Assembly (NCBI GenBank): GCA_947631155.1
Contig: CANRKG010000007.1
Span: 1-62,708 of the forward strand
DNA length: 62,708 bases
Reading direction: 5' to 3'
DNA from: an uncultured Bacilli bacterium
Lineage (GTDB): Bacteria > Bacillota_I > Bacilli_A > RF39 > UBA660
Shown here: positions 10,490-20,626 of the stretch, piece by piece
How the letters are laid out: each line of letters opens with the position of its first letter
How positions within the stretch are numbered: the stretch's first letter is position 1
Translations under genes and position numbers: made by a program
Notes under the pieces: generated by a model
Databases searched by the model: none
Seen by the model: the letters and a program-made list of their open reading frames with translations, nothing else
What the model was told of the DNA's origin: nothing

Positions 10490-11416
10490 ATGGCATCATA
10501 TACAACAAATATAAAAAATGAAATTGCAATCAAAGAAGAAACTCGTTCAGAATTAATCGCAGAAATGTCAGCATTTGTAAGAAATAATGGTTATTTAGAT
10601 AATAATACTTTATTTTTAACTACTGAGAATAGTTTAATTAAAAATAAAATTATTAAAGCTTTTGAAGAACTATATGAAGTAGAAGTTAATGTTGAAATAA
10701 AAGGAAATTTAAATTTCAGTAAACGTGATTTATATCTAATAAGTGTTAAAAATAATCTGGATTTTATTTTAAAAGATTTAGGATATTATGGAGATGAACA
10801 GAATTACTTAGAAACACCTCCAGAATATATTGTTGGAGCTAATGAAGAAATCAGAAGTTATTTAAGAGGAGTCTTTTTATCACAAGGTAGTATCAATGAT
10901 CCAAAAACATCTCGATATCATATGGAATTATTAATAGATAAACCTACAGAATCAGTCTTTATCCAAAAGTTACTGAATATTTTTGATTTAAATGCAAAAA
11001 TTCTTAATAGAGATAAAGGTTATATGATTTATATAAAAGAAGCAGAAAAAATAAGTGATTTTTTAAAAATTATAGGAGCAATTAAAGCGGTTTTGTATTT
11101 TGAAGATGTTAGAATTTTTCATGATAAAAAAAATCATACTAATCGATTAAATAATTGTGAACAAGCTAATATGGATAAAGTAATTGAGGCTGCTACTAGT
11201 CAGTTAAGAAATATCGAAATCCTAGAAGAAAATGTAGCAGTAGAGCTTTTAGATGATAAAACTAAAGAAGCTTTAGAATATAGAAAAAAATATCCAGAAG
11301 CTTCTTTAAAAGAATTGAGTGAGATTATTTCTGTGGAAACAGGTAATAAAATTACTAAATCTGGACTTAATCATAGATTTAGAAAGATTAATGATTTAGC
11401 TAATAAATTAAAATAG
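10490..11416 (+). CDS. whiA: DNA-binding protein WhiA
   Basis: The 308-residue protein has the WhiA layout: an N-terminal LAGLIDADG-like fold (SYLRGVFLSQGSINDP), the linker HTNRLNNCEQANMDK that is nearly invariant in the family, and a C-terminal helix-turn-helix (ASLKELSEII...KSGLNHRFRKI). In Bacillota, WhiA links cell division, chromosome segregation and metabolism rather than sporulation as such. It is translated just after yvcK; rapZ, often the third member of this cluster, is not seen. Confidence 0.95.
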   Translation: MASYTTNIKNEIAIKEETRSELIAEMSAFVRNNGYLDNNTLFLTTENSLIKNKIIKAFEELYEVEVNVEIKGNLNFSKRDLYLISVKNNLDFILKDLGYYGDEQNYLETPPEYIVGANEEIRSYLRGVFLSQGSINDPKTSRYHMELLIDKPTESVFIQKLLNIFDLNAKILNRDKGYMIYIKEAEKISDFLKIIGAIKAVLYFEDVRIFHDKKNHTNRLNNCEQANMDKVIEAATSQLRNIEILEENVAVELLDDKTKEALEYRKKYPEASLKELSEIISVETGNKITKSGLNHRFRKINDLANKLK

Positions 11417-11505
11417 TAAAATAAGAATAATTAAAGGGTTAATAGTTGTGATTGCTAAAGATTTCATATAAAACTGGCATATTATAGTACAAAGGAGGGA
11501 ATCGC

Positions 11506-12153
11506 ATGGTAATACAGAATACCTTACACGATGGTAAGCTTATAGAGTCTAAATTATTGCAAGTAGAGAAAAAAGATATTATTAATAATAAATTAACAAT
11601 TCCAGAAAATATTACAATTATAGGAACAAATGCTTGTGAAAACTTAGTAGAATATTGTAAAGACAATTCAATTATAATAACAATGCCAAATACTGTTAGA
11701 AATATTGAGCCGCAGGCTTTTCAACAATTAGCTATTAAGAATATAACATTTTCAACAAATATAGAAGTAATTTCAAAAGATTCATTTGCTAGTTGTATTT
11801 TTGAACAGGAATTAGTACTGCCAAAAAATTTAGAATCTATTCCTGCCCATTGTTTTTATCGCAGTACATTTTTAGATAATGTTATATTTCCAGAAAAATT
11901 AAAAGAGATTGAACAAGATGCATTTTCATTTACAGAGTTTTTTCAACCAATAAAGTTACCAGAAAAACTTGAACAAATCCAGGCTTATGCTTTTTACAAG
12001 AGTTCATTTGTAAAAATTGATGCACCAAAATGTGAAATAGGGTATTGTTCTTTTAAAGAGCAAGATTTAGAATATACAGAAAATGAGCAAGGTTTGACTA
12101 TATATGGAGCATATAAAAATAATTCGGATAAAGAGTACAAATTAAAAAAATAG
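11506..12153 (+). CDS. BspA-type leucine-rich-repeat protein, cytoplasmic
   Basis: This 215-residue protein consists of about five LRR_5 (BspA-like) repeats. The pattern 'lP.nLe.I...aF..s.f..i.fP..l..I...aF' recurs from residue 60 to 180. No signal peptide, membrane helix or wall anchor is present, unlike most BspA proteins, so it probably stays inside the cell. Short LRR_5 proteins of this kind are abundant in gut Bacillota, with unknown targets. The ribosome site is AAAGGAGGG. It shares a convergent terminator with clpP. Confidence 0.75.
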   Translation: MVIQNTLHDGKLIESKLLQVEKKDIINNKLTIPENITIIGTNACENLVEYCKDNSIIITMPNTVRNIEPQAFQQLAIKNITFSTNIEVISKDSFASCIFEQELVLPKNLESIPAHCFYRSTFLDNVIFPEKLKEIEQDAFSFTEFFQPIKLPEKLEQIQAYAFYKSSFVKIDAPKCEIGYCSFKEQDLEYTENEQGLTIYGAYKNNSDKEYKLKK

Positions 12154-12167
12154 AATATCTATTTTTT
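12145..12167. terminator. Bidirectional terminator between the LRR gene and clpP
   Basis: The arms AAAAAATAG and CTATTTTTT have A- and T-runs on the two sides, so the hairpin can end transcription from both converging genes. Confidence 0.6.
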
Positions 12168-12747
12168 AGTTTTTCTTTTCTATAATATGATCTACTAAAC
12201 CATAATTTTTTGCTTCTTCACTAGACATGAAATTATCTCTTTCCGTATCTTGTTCAATCGTTTTGATATCTTTGTGACAGCGCTTAGCTAGTATTTTATT
12301 TAATTTTTCGCGAGATTTAAGGATATGTTCCGCAGCTATTTTGATTTCTGTAGCTTGACCATTAACGCCTCCTAAAGGTTGATGTATCATAACTTCAGCA
12401 TTTGGTAAGGCATACCTTTTATTTTCATGACCACTGGCTAAGAGAAAAGCTCCCATCGATGCAGCCATTCCGACACAGATAGTAGCGACATCACTTTTGA
12501 CAAAGTTCATTGTATCATAAATAGCCGTACCTGCTGTTACAGAACCACCAGGAGAGTTTATATAGATAGAAATGTCTTCATGGTTAATAGAATCTAAATA
12601 CAAAAGCTCTGCAATAACATTGCTTGCTAAGGCATCATTTATTTCTCCACATAACAAAATTATTCTTTCTTTTAATAAACGAGAAAAAATATCATAACTT
12701 CTTTCTCCATTATTTTCTTTTTCTACTACCATTGGAACTAAGTTCAT
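12166..12747 (-). CDS. clpP: ATP-dependent Clp protease proteolytic subunit
   Basis: ClpP is the serine-protease barrel that degrades proteins fed by Clp ATPases. With the ATG at 12747 it has 193 residues and the catalytic triad falls at Ser97 (GMAASMGAF), His122 (MIHQPLGG) and Asp171 (ERDNFMS), the usual family numbering. The upstream GTG at 12756 lies inside the ribosome site AGGTGA, so I reject the longer form. The substrate-gripping segment [11 protein letters not shown] is intact. It may also degrade tmRNA-tagged proteins made by the ssrA system found later in the window. Confidence 0.97.
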   Translation of the reverse strand: MNLVPMVVEKENNGERSYDIFSRLLKERIILLCGEINDALASNVIAELLYLDSINHEDISIYINSPGGSVTAGTAIYDTMNFVKSDVATICVGMAASMGAFLLASGHENKRYALPNAEVMIHQPLGGVNGQATEIKIAAEHILKSREKLNKILAKRCHKDIKTIEQDTERDNFMSSEEAKNYGLVDHIIEKKN

Positions 12748-12849
12748 ATTTATCACCTATTTGTATTTTATTAAAAAAAAAACTTATTATACGTTTTCTA
12801 AATCGTCAAAATATGCTATAATCATATATAAGATAAAAAGGGTGATTTT

Positions 12850-14502
12850 ATGGATGAAACAGTAAAAGTAAAAATCAATGGAGAAGATTATGTATTTTTT
12901 AAAGGAATTTCATTAGAAGAAGTAGCTAAATCATTTCAACAATCATGTAGATATCCCATTATTTTAGCAAGAGTTGATAATACAATTAAGGAATTAAATT
13001 ATCAATTAACAAAGAGTTGTGATATTACTTTTTTAGATTTAACTTCACGTGAAGGTAATAGAACACATATTAGTGGACTAACTTTTGTAATAGTCTATGC
13101 AGTTAAATCTTTATATGGACGAAATGCTGATATTACTATTCAACATTCATTGGATAAGGGTATCTATATTGAAACTAATTTTGAATTAAATGAAGAAAAA
13201 TTAGAAAAAATAAAACAGGAAATGATAAAAATTATTTCTAGTGACTTAGATATAACTAAATTAACCATTGATAGATTAGAAGCGATTAAATATTTTAAAA
13301 CGGTTAATGATTTAGCTAAAGCAGGAGTAATGAAATATAATACTAATAGTTATATTACTTTATATAGACTTGGAAACTTATATAATTATTTTTATAACTT
13401 TATGCCTACTTCAACTGGTAAATTAAGAGATTTTGATGTTACTTATATTAAAGATAATGGCTTTATTTTAAGATTTCCTACAGCATATATTAGTGATCAT
13501 ATAAAAGAATATCAACATCATCCACATATGTTTGATGTCTTCAAAGAATATAGGGATTGGGCTAAAATCATGAAAATAGAAAATTCAGTAGATTTAAACT
13601 CAATTGTTTCCAAAGGAAATATTAACGATTTAATTAGAATTGACGAAACGTTACAAAGTAATAAACTTTTAGAAGTTGCTAGGACAATTCATGAAAATAA
13701 AGATATTAGAATTGTCTTAATCGCAGGTCCTTCTTCATCTGGAAAAACTACTACATCTCGAAAATTATCAATGTATCTGCGAAGTTTTGGTTTAAAAATT
13801 AGAACTATATCTATGGATGATTACTTTGTTGATAAGGAAGAAACTCCTTTAGACGCAGATGGACAACCAGATTATGAATGTTTAGAAGCTGTAGACTTAA
13901 AACTTTTTGATGATCAAATTGAAAAATTATTAAGAAAAGAAGAAGTGGTTTTACCTACATTTAACTTTATTTTAGGTATAAAAGAATATAAAGAAAAAGC
14001 TAAATTAGATGATAATGAAATTTTAGTTATAGAGGGTATTCATGGATTAGATACAAATATTTTAACTAATATTCCTAGAGAAAATAAATATAAGATTTAT
14101 TTATCACCACTAACAGAAATAAATATGGATAATCATAACCGTGTTTCAACTACTGATAATAGATTATTAAGAAGAATTATTAGAGATAATAGGACAAGAG
14201 CTTATGGAGTAGATAAAACTTTAGAATCTTGGGCTGATGTCCGAAAGGGTGAAGAAAAATATATATTCCCATATCAAGATGATGCAGATATAACCTTTAA
14301 TACAGCTCTAATTTATGAAATAGGAGTTTTAAAAACTTATGTAGAACCTTTACTATATTCAGTAGATAGTGAATCAGAATATTATGAAGAAGCTAAAAGG
14401 TTACTAGACTTTTTAAGACTATTTTTACCAATCCCCGCAGATGCGATTCCACAGGATTCTATACTAAGAGAATTTATTGGTGGTAGTTGTTTTCATGAAT
14501 AA
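12850..14502 (+). CDS. Nucleoside (uridine-type) kinase with N-terminal TGS-like domain
   Basis: The 550-residue protein combines an N-terminal TGS/threonyl-tRNA synthetase-like region (residues 1-230, beginning VKVKINGEDYVFFKGISLEEVA) with a C-terminal uridine kinase domain. The kinase P-loop is GPSSSGKTTTSRKL near residue 297. The uridine kinase box SMDDYFVDKEETPLDADGQ and the VIEGIHGLD motif follow. This fusion is widespread in Bacillota and is annotated as nucleoside kinase; the substrate has not been settled from sequence. A terminator hairpin with arms at 14501-14510 and 14517-14526 follows. Confidence 0.9.
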   Translation: MDETVKVKINGEDYVFFKGISLEEVAKSFQQSCRYPIILARVDNTIKELNYQLTKSCDITFLDLTSREGNRTHISGLTFVIVYAVKSLYGRNADITIQHSLDKGIYIETNFELNEEKLEKIKQEMIKIISSDLDITKLTIDRLEAIKYFKTVNDLAKAGVMKYNTNSYITLYRLGNLYNYFYNFMPTSTGKLRDFDVTYIKDNGFILRFPTAYISDHIKEYQHHPHMFDVFKEYRDWAKIMKIENSVDLNSIVSKGNINDLIRIDETLQSNKLLEVARTIHENKDIRIVLIAGPSSSGKTTTSRKLSMYLRSFGLKIRTISMDDYFVDKEETPLDADGQPDYECLEAVDLKLFDDQIEKLLRKEEVVLPTFNFILGIKEYKEKAKLDDNEILVIEGIHGLDTNILTNIPRENKYKIYLSPLTEINMDNHNRVSTTDNRLLRRIIRDNRTRAYGVDKTLESWADVRKGEEKYIFPYQDDADITFNTALIYEIGVLKTYVEPLLYSVDSESEYYEEAKRLLDFLRLFLPIPADAIPQDSILREFIGGSCFHE

Positions 14503-14528
14503 AAAGTAGATTAGGATCTACTTTTTAT
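14501..14528 (+). terminator. Terminator after the nucleoside kinase gene
   Basis: AAAAAGTAGA and TCTACTTTTT form a 10-bp stem with a short loop, followed by more T. Confidence 0.75.
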
Positions 14529-14617
14529 TATTAAGTAAGTAAAAATGGAAAATAATAATAGTGTATAAATAAAAATACATTGAAATAAAAGCTACAAAAT
14601 TATATAATAAAATATAG

Positions 14618-15637
<1,020 letters not shown>

Positions 15638-15643
15638 AATAAA

Positions 15644-15678
15644 ACACACTAATTAAAAACAGTAATTAGTGTGTTTTT
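15644..15678 (+). terminator. Terminator after gapA
   Basis: The arms ACACACTAATT and AATTAGTGTGT form an 11-bp stem followed by TTTT. Confidence 0.85.
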
Positions 15679-15683
15679 ACTTG

Positions 15684-15827
15684 TTAGAAATTATTTTGAT
15701 TATTCCATGATCCATTTCCTGAGAATAGGAAAAAGATAACAATTACAACTATAATAATAGCCCAAACCCAGCCATAGCCAGATCCATCATTATTATTTGA
15801 TTGACAACAAGTTGGATAAAAGTACAT
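15684..15827 (-). CDS. YjcZ-like small glycine/tyrosine membrane peptide
   Basis: This 47-residue reading frame lies on the minus strand between gapA and the zinc-ribbon gene. It has a polar Cys-Cys/Asn start (MYFYPTCCQS), a GYGWVWA turn, one hydrophobic helix (IIIVVIVIFFLF) and a polar tail. This is the shape of the YjcZ/'sporulation protein YjcZ' family, tiny membrane proteins of spore-forming Bacilli. An AAGGAG sequence sits about 10 bp upstream of the ATG. A competing frame from the ATG at 15832 gives only 27 codons and no family-like pattern. Confidence 0.65.
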   Translation of the reverse strand: MYFYPTCCQSNNNDGSGYGWVWAIIIVVIVIFFLFSGNGSWNNQNNF

Positions 15828-15983
15828 ATCATCAAATCTCCTTTCATTATATTATATTTAGATAGAGAAAAAAGCAATATAATATCGACCTACTAAAAAG
15901 CACGAAAATTACATTACTATGCAGGAAATAGTATTTACTAATTAACATTTTACATGATAAAATATACTTAGGATGGTGAGATT

Positions 15984-16976
15984 ATGTATTGTCCTAAATG
16001 CGGAGTTAAACTAAATAACCAAGTTAAATTCTGTAGTCAATGTGGAACTTTAATAAAAAAAGATTTACATGATTCTGAAACAAAAAAAGATTTAAAAGAA
16101 GATATCAAAGAAGAAGATTTAATAAAGGCGTATGTGGGTAAAAACTATGACCAACTGAAAACAACCAAATTTTCTATACCAACTTTTTTCTTTGGAATTT
16201 ATTATCTATTATATAGAAAAATGTGGCTTTATGCTTTATCGTTACTAGCCTTAAGTATTATGTGCATTATTGGTAAGAATCTTTATGGAATAAAATATTT
16301 ATATGGTTTAGTTATTATAGTTAATATTATTATATCGTTAATGTTTTCAAAACTTTATTTTAAAACTGTTAGAAAAAGAATCCAAAAAATAAAAAAGTTA
16401 AATTATACTTCTCAACAACTGTTAAATGAGTGTACTAAAAAAGGCGGAGTTAGTATTGCTGCCGTAATCATTTATTTTATCATTATCTTTTTAATATTAC
16501 TTTGTATGTTATTTTCGATTATAGAAAAGTCAATAGAAAAGATATTTAATAATAGTTATAAATATACTCAGGATATTCAACTAAATTATGAGATTCCAAC
16601 TATATTTGAAGATAGTGATTATCAATCAGGATCTTATAAAATATATAATTATTTTAAAGATTTTGATTCATGTTCAATAATAATTAAAGAATATCAGGCT
16701 CATCCTGATAAAACGGCGGATGATTATTTAAGAATAGATGTTGCGGCTAATAATGAAATACTAGCAAAAGAAATTAATGGTAATGTTTGGAGATACACTG
16801 AAGTAGAAGATAGCAAGAAAACAGAATATTACTATTACATAATTAAAAATAATCACATTTATAAAGTTAAATATGTAATTTATTTAGATAATAATAAATT
16901 ATGTTCAGAAGGATATAATAAATTTATAAATTCATTGTCATTTCAAAGACTAAGTAATGAATTTGATACTATATAG
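15984..16976 (+). CDS. Zinc-ribbon membrane protein, function unknown
   Basis: The 330-residue protein begins with a four-cysteine zinc ribbon (MYCPKCGVKL and FCSQCGTL). A charged linker follows, then three to four membrane helices between about residues 65 and 180, and a C-terminal domain of about 140 residues. The N-terminal layout is that of 'zinc ribbon domain-containing' membrane proteins common in gut Bacillota. The end domain has no motif I recognise. It lies directly upstream of pgk, but no functional link is evident. Confidence 0.7.
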   Translation: MYCPKCGVKLNNQVKFCSQCGTLIKKDLHDSETKKDLKEDIKEEDLIKAYVGKNYDQLKTTKFSIPTFFFGIYYLLYRKMWLYALSLLALSIMCIIGKNLYGIKYLYGLVIIVNIIISLMFSKLYFKTVRKRIQKIKKLNYTSQQLLNECTKKGGVSIAAVIIYFIIIFLILLCMLFSIIEKSIEKIFNNSYKYTQDIQLNYEIPTIFEDSDYQSGSYKIYNYFKDFDSCSIIIKEYQAHPDKTADDYLRIDVAANNEILAKEINGNVWRYTEVEDSKKTEYYYYIIKNNHIYKVKYVIYLDNNKLCSEGYNKFINSLSFQRLSNEFDTI

Positions 16977-16994
16977 AAAGAGAGTTAAGGATTT

Positions 16995-18161
16995 ATGAAA
17001 AAATTAAAAGATTTAAATATAAAGGGTAAAAAAGTATTAATTAGATGTGATTTCAATGTTCCGATTAAGAATGGCAAGATTTTAGATGATACCAGAATTA
17101 AAGCCAGTTTACAAACAATTAATTATTGCCTTGAACAAAAAGCTAAAATAATCTTATTTTCTCACTTAGGTCGAATAAAAGAAAAAAGTGATTTAGAGAA
17201 AAATTCTTTATTACCAGTTGCTAAAAGATTAGAAAAATTATTAAATAAAAAAGTAATTTTTATTAATGAAACAAGAGGAGAAAAACTAGAAAAGGCAATA
17301 GATAACTTACATGAGAAAGATATTATATTAGTTCAAAATACAAGATATGAAGATTTAGATGGAAAAAAAGAAAGTTCTAATGATAAAGAATTAGGAAAAT
17401 ATTGGGCATCTTTAGGAGATGTATTTATTAATGATGCTTTTGGAACTATACATAGAGCACATGCTTCTAATGTTGGTATTGCTTCACATTTGGAAAGCGC
17501 AATCGGTTTTTTAGTAGAAAAAGAATTAAACGCTTTATCTTACTTAAATAAGCCTAACAAACCATTTATTGTAATATTAGGCGGTGCAAAAGTTAGTGAT
17601 AAAATTGGTGTAATTGAAAATTTAGTTACAAAAGCTGATTATATTTTAATCGGAGGAGGAATGGCTTTTACCTTTTTACAAAGTGAAGGTTATAATGTAG
17701 GTAATTCCTTAGTTGATTATGAAAGTATAGATTTTTGTACCAAAATTCTTAATGAATATCCTAATAAAATTCTCTTACCAATTGATGTTAATGTAACTAC
17801 AGAATATAGTAATGATACTGAGAATGAAGTTAAAGATATTACCGATATAACTGATGAACAAATGGGATTAGATATTGGTGAGAAAACTATTAAGTTATAT
17901 AAGAAATATTTAAAGGATGCTAAAACAGTTTTATGGAATGGACCACTAGGTGTGTATGAATTTTCAAAATATAAAAAAGGAACTAAAAAGATATTAGAAT
18001 TTTTAGTTAAAAATGAGATCAAAACTATATTAGGGGGCGGCGATATTGTAGCCGCAGCATCGTCATTCAAAGATAAGATATATCATGCATCAACAGGTGG
18101 AGGAGCAACTTTAGAATATTTAGAAGGAAAGAAATTACCAGGATTAGAGATATTAAAGTAG
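16995..18161 (+). CDS. pgk: Phosphoglycerate kinase
   Basis: Pgk makes ATP from 1,3-bisphosphoglycerate in glycolysis. The 388 residues cover the family length. The N-terminal signature KVLIRCDFNVPIKNG carries the substrate-binding Asp and Asn. RFxD-type substrate residues, HLGR, the hinge, the nucleotide-binding GGAKVSDKI box and the C-terminal GGGDIVAAA/STGGGATLE motifs are all present. The next gene starts 8 bp after its stop. Confidence 0.98.
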   Translation: MKKLKDLNIKGKKVLIRCDFNVPIKNGKILDDTRIKASLQTINYCLEQKAKIILFSHLGRIKEKSDLEKNSLLPVAKRLEKLLNKKVIFINETRGEKLEKAIDNLHEKDIILVQNTRYEDLDGKKESSNDKELGKYWASLGDVFINDAFGTIHRAHASNVGIASHLESAIGFLVEKELNALSYLNKPNKPFIVILGGAKVSDKIGVIENLVTKADYILIGGGMAFTFLQSEGYNVGNSLVDYESIDFCTKILNEYPNKILLPIDVNVTTEYSNDTENEVKDITDITDEQMGLDIGEKTIKLYKKYLKDAKTVLWNGPLGVYEFSKYKKGTKKILEFLVKNEIKTILGGGDIVAAASSFKDKIYHASTGGGATLEYLEGKKLPGLEILK

Positions 18162-18169
18162 GTGGAGTA

Positions 18170-18634
18170 ATGAATTTTATGATTTTAAATCCAATAAATT
18201 CAGATCATGTAAAACAAATTAGTAAGTTTTCAGCTAAGATTGGTAAAGAATTAGAACTATTGGAATTTATAAAAAAAGCTCAAGAAAATCAGGCTATACC
18301 TGATAGTAATAATATTTATGAGATTATAGCTTTTTGTACTGATACAGTTATATATAATTTAGGTTTAATTCAAGGAACTAGAGATAATAAGTTGATGGAA
18401 TTTAAAATATTTAATAGTAGTGATGGCGCTAATGAAAGAAATCGAAAATTTTTAGATTATTTAACAAATTATGCATTTCAAAATTTAAATGCTGAAACGA
18501 TCGTTACATTTTCAAATCATAAAAATAAAACCTTAGAGTTAATGGGGTATGAATCGTTAGGAATGGACAATGGACAATTTACTTATGTAAAAGATAGAGA
18601 AAGAATTGAAGTAGTAGGGAAGGGAAAAGTATGA
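18170..18634 (+). CDS. GNAT-like protein of unknown function
   Basis: The 154-residue protein lies between pgk and the glycolipid synthase and its stop overlaps the next start as ATGA. The second half (NERNRKFLDYLTNYAFQNL, then a strand and 'LELMGYESLG') resembles the C-terminal part of GNAT acetyltransferases, where a late asparagine/lysine-rich loop precedes the last strand. A clear R/Q-x-x-G-x-G/A acetyl-CoA loop is missing, so it may be inactive or only fold-related. I treat GNAT as a possibility, not an assignment. Confidence 0.5.
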   Translation: MNFMILNPINSDHVKQISKFSAKIGKELELLEFIKKAQENQAIPDSNNIYEIIAFCTDTVIYNLGLIQGTRDNKLMEFKIFNSSDGANERNRKFLDYLTNYAFQNLNAETIVTFSNHKNKTLELMGYESLGMDNGQFTYVKDRERIEVVGKGKV

Positions 18635-19860
18635 GAATTGGAATTTTTACTGATGCCTATACACCTTATATTAGTGGGCTAGTTACTAGTGTAGTAACTT
18701 TAAAAAGAGCTTTAGAGAAAAAGGGACATGAAGTTTATATTGTAACAGCTAATCTGGAAACTTATCATTATGATTATGATGAAGAAGAAAGGGTTCTACG
18801 TATACCAGGAATTCCCACGGGAATTTATAATGCTAGACTCACAAGTATATATCCAATTCAAGCTGTTAATAAAATCAAAAGCTGGAAACTAGAGGTTATT
18901 CATTCTCAAACTGAATTTGCTATCGGATTATTCGCCCGACTTTTTGCAAAACAATTTAATATACCTTTAGTTCATACTTATCACACTATGTATGAAGATT
19001 ATACTCATTATATTACACATGGGCATTTTGATAAATCTAGTAAAAAGATTGTTGAATATTTAACTAAATTTTATTGTGATAAAACTGCTACTGAATTAAT
19101 CGTTCCGACTAATAAAACTTATAAATTATTCAAAGATAAATATAAGTATGAAAAAAATATTCATATAGTTCCAACTGGAATGGATGTGGAAAAATTTTTT
19201 AAAGAGAATATTGATAAAAAAGAAGTTGAGTCCTTAAGAAAACAATTAAACATCTCTAAAAGGGATATAGTTATTATTTTTGTTGGGCGATTAGGCGAAG
19301 AAAAAAATGTTCAATTTTTATTAAAAGCTCACCAAAAGTTAATTAAAAAAATCCCAAATTTAAAATTATTAATTGTTGGAGATGGCCCTGATAGAGAAAA
19401 TTATGAAAAGATGTCAGAAGATTTAAAGATTACTAAAAATGTCATTTTTACAGGTAAAATAGCCTGGGAAGATATAGCTAAATATTATCAGTTATCGCAT
19501 ATTTTTGCTACAGCGTCAGTAACAGAAACTCAAGGTTTAACTGTAATAGAAGCAATGGCTGCTGGAGTAAGTCCTGTATGTATTAAAGATGAAGCATTTT
19601 TAAATGTAATTACTAATAATTTAAATGGTTTTATTTTTGAAACAGAACAAGATTATCAAGACATAGTTACATTACTAGCTAAGAAGAAAAATGAAAGAGA
19701 AAGAGTTGGCCAACAAGCTAGAATTCAAGCTGAACACTTTTCGTCAGAGCAATTTGCTGAAAATGTTTTACTGGTATATAGACATGCAATAAAAAATAAA
19801 AATAAATATCGATTTGGTATTTGGTCAAAAATAACAAAAAAGATTAAAGGTGAAGAATAA
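18631..19860 (+). CDS. GT4 glycosyltransferase, 1,2-diacylglycerol 3-glucosyltransferase type
   Basis: The 409-residue protein starts MRIGIFTDAYTPYISGLVTS, the N-terminus typical of the monoglucosyl-diacylglycerol synthases of Acholeplasma and streptococci. The VFVGRLGEEKN motif opens the C-terminal Rossmann domain and E-x7-E appears in 'TETQGLTVIEAMAAG'. Such enzymes sit on the inner face of the membrane and add glucose from UDP-glucose to diacylglycerol, giving glycolipids that shape the membrane or anchor lipoteichoic acid. It overlaps neighbours at both ends, so it is in one operon with pgk and tpiA. The exact sugar is inferred. Confidence 0.85.
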   Translation: MRIGIFTDAYTPYISGLVTSVVTLKRALEKKGHEVYIVTANLETYHYDYDEEERVLRIPGIPTGIYNARLTSIYPIQAVNKIKSWKLEVIHSQTEFAIGLFARLFAKQFNIPLVHTYHTMYEDYTHYITHGHFDKSSKKIVEYLTKFYCDKTATELIVPTNKTYKLFKDKYKYEKNIHIVPTGMDVEKFFKENIDKKEVESLRKQLNISKRDIVIIFVGRLGEEKNVQFLLKAHQKLIKKIPNLKLLIVGDGPDRENYEKMSEDLKITKNVIFTGKIAWEDIAKYYQLSHIFATASVTETQGLTVIEAMAAGVSPVCIKDEAFLNVITNNLNGFIFETEQDYQDIVTLLAKKKNERERVGQQARIQAEHFSSEQFAENVLLVYRHAIKNKNKYRFGIWSKITKKIKGEE

Positions 19861-20546
19861 TGTTAATAATATTAAATAATAAATGTCATTTTAGCTCTAA
19901 CGAATTTAAGAATTATTTAAAGCAATTAAATAATATTAAACAGGCACATAATTTAATTATTTGTCCTACTTTTCTATATTTAAATCAAGTAGATTCACCT
20001 AATCTAATTTTAGGATCACAAGATGTTAGTTGTTATGAGACAGGAGCTTATACAGGCGAAGTAGCAGCTTCTCAGTTAAAATCATTAAATGTTAAATATA
20101 CCATTGTTGGTCATAGTGAAAGAAGACTTTATTTTAATGAAACAGATTTTCAAATAAAACAAAAGTTAACTAATTTATTAGCTCAAGATATTATTCCTAT
20201 TCTCTGTGTGGGGGAAAGACAAAATCAAGATCAAGTCGAAATTATTAGTAAACAATTGGAAGTATTAAAAGATTTAGAATATGCTTCAAAAGTTATTATT
20301 GCCTACGAGCCTATTTGGGCAATTGGTAGTGGCAAAACTCCAACCATAGAACAAATAGAAGAAACTGTTAAATTCATAAAAACAAACTTTCCAGAAAATA
20401 AAGTAATTTATGGGGGAAGTATTAATGAAAATAATATAAATAATTTAAAATCCAAGTTGATTGATGGTTACTTATTAGGAGGATTAAGTATAAAACCACA
20501 AAATTTGGAATTATTTCTAAAGGAATTAAATAATGAAAAGGAATAA
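19860..20546 (+). CDS. tpiA: Triose-phosphate isomerase
   Basis: TpiA interconverts dihydroxyacetone phosphate and glyceraldehyde 3-phosphate. The catalytic residues are present: Lys8 in the N-terminal LNNKCH (replacing the usual GNWKMN), His85 in VGHSERR and Glu150 in AYEPIWAIGSGKTPT. The phosphate-binding loop YGGSI and the late LLGGLSIKP (usually GGASL) are also visible. At 228 residues it is about 20 shorter than most TpiA, mainly from trimmed loops. The start overlaps the stop of the glycosyltransferase by one base. Confidence 0.95.
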   Translation: MLIILNNKCHFSSNEFKNYLKQLNNIKQAHNLIICPTFLYLNQVDSPNLILGSQDVSCYETGAYTGEVAASQLKSLNVKYTIVGHSERRLYFNETDFQIKQKLTNLLAQDIIPILCVGERQNQDQVEIISKQLEVLKDLEYASKVIIAYEPIWAIGSGKTPTIEQIEETVKFIKTNFPENKVIYGGSINENNINNLKSKLIDGYLLGGLSIKPQNLELFLKELNNEKE

Positions 20547-20626
20547 TAATTTATTTCTTTTTCTTTTGTAATAAAATGTAAAGTTATCCATATAATTAAA
20601 TGAAATCAGAAATATGAGGTGAATAG

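Noticed and set aside
12748-12756. GTG start for clpP giving three more residues
   Set aside because: The GTG lies within the ribosome site AGGTGA that serves the ATG at 12747, and the ATG gives the standard catalytic numbering.
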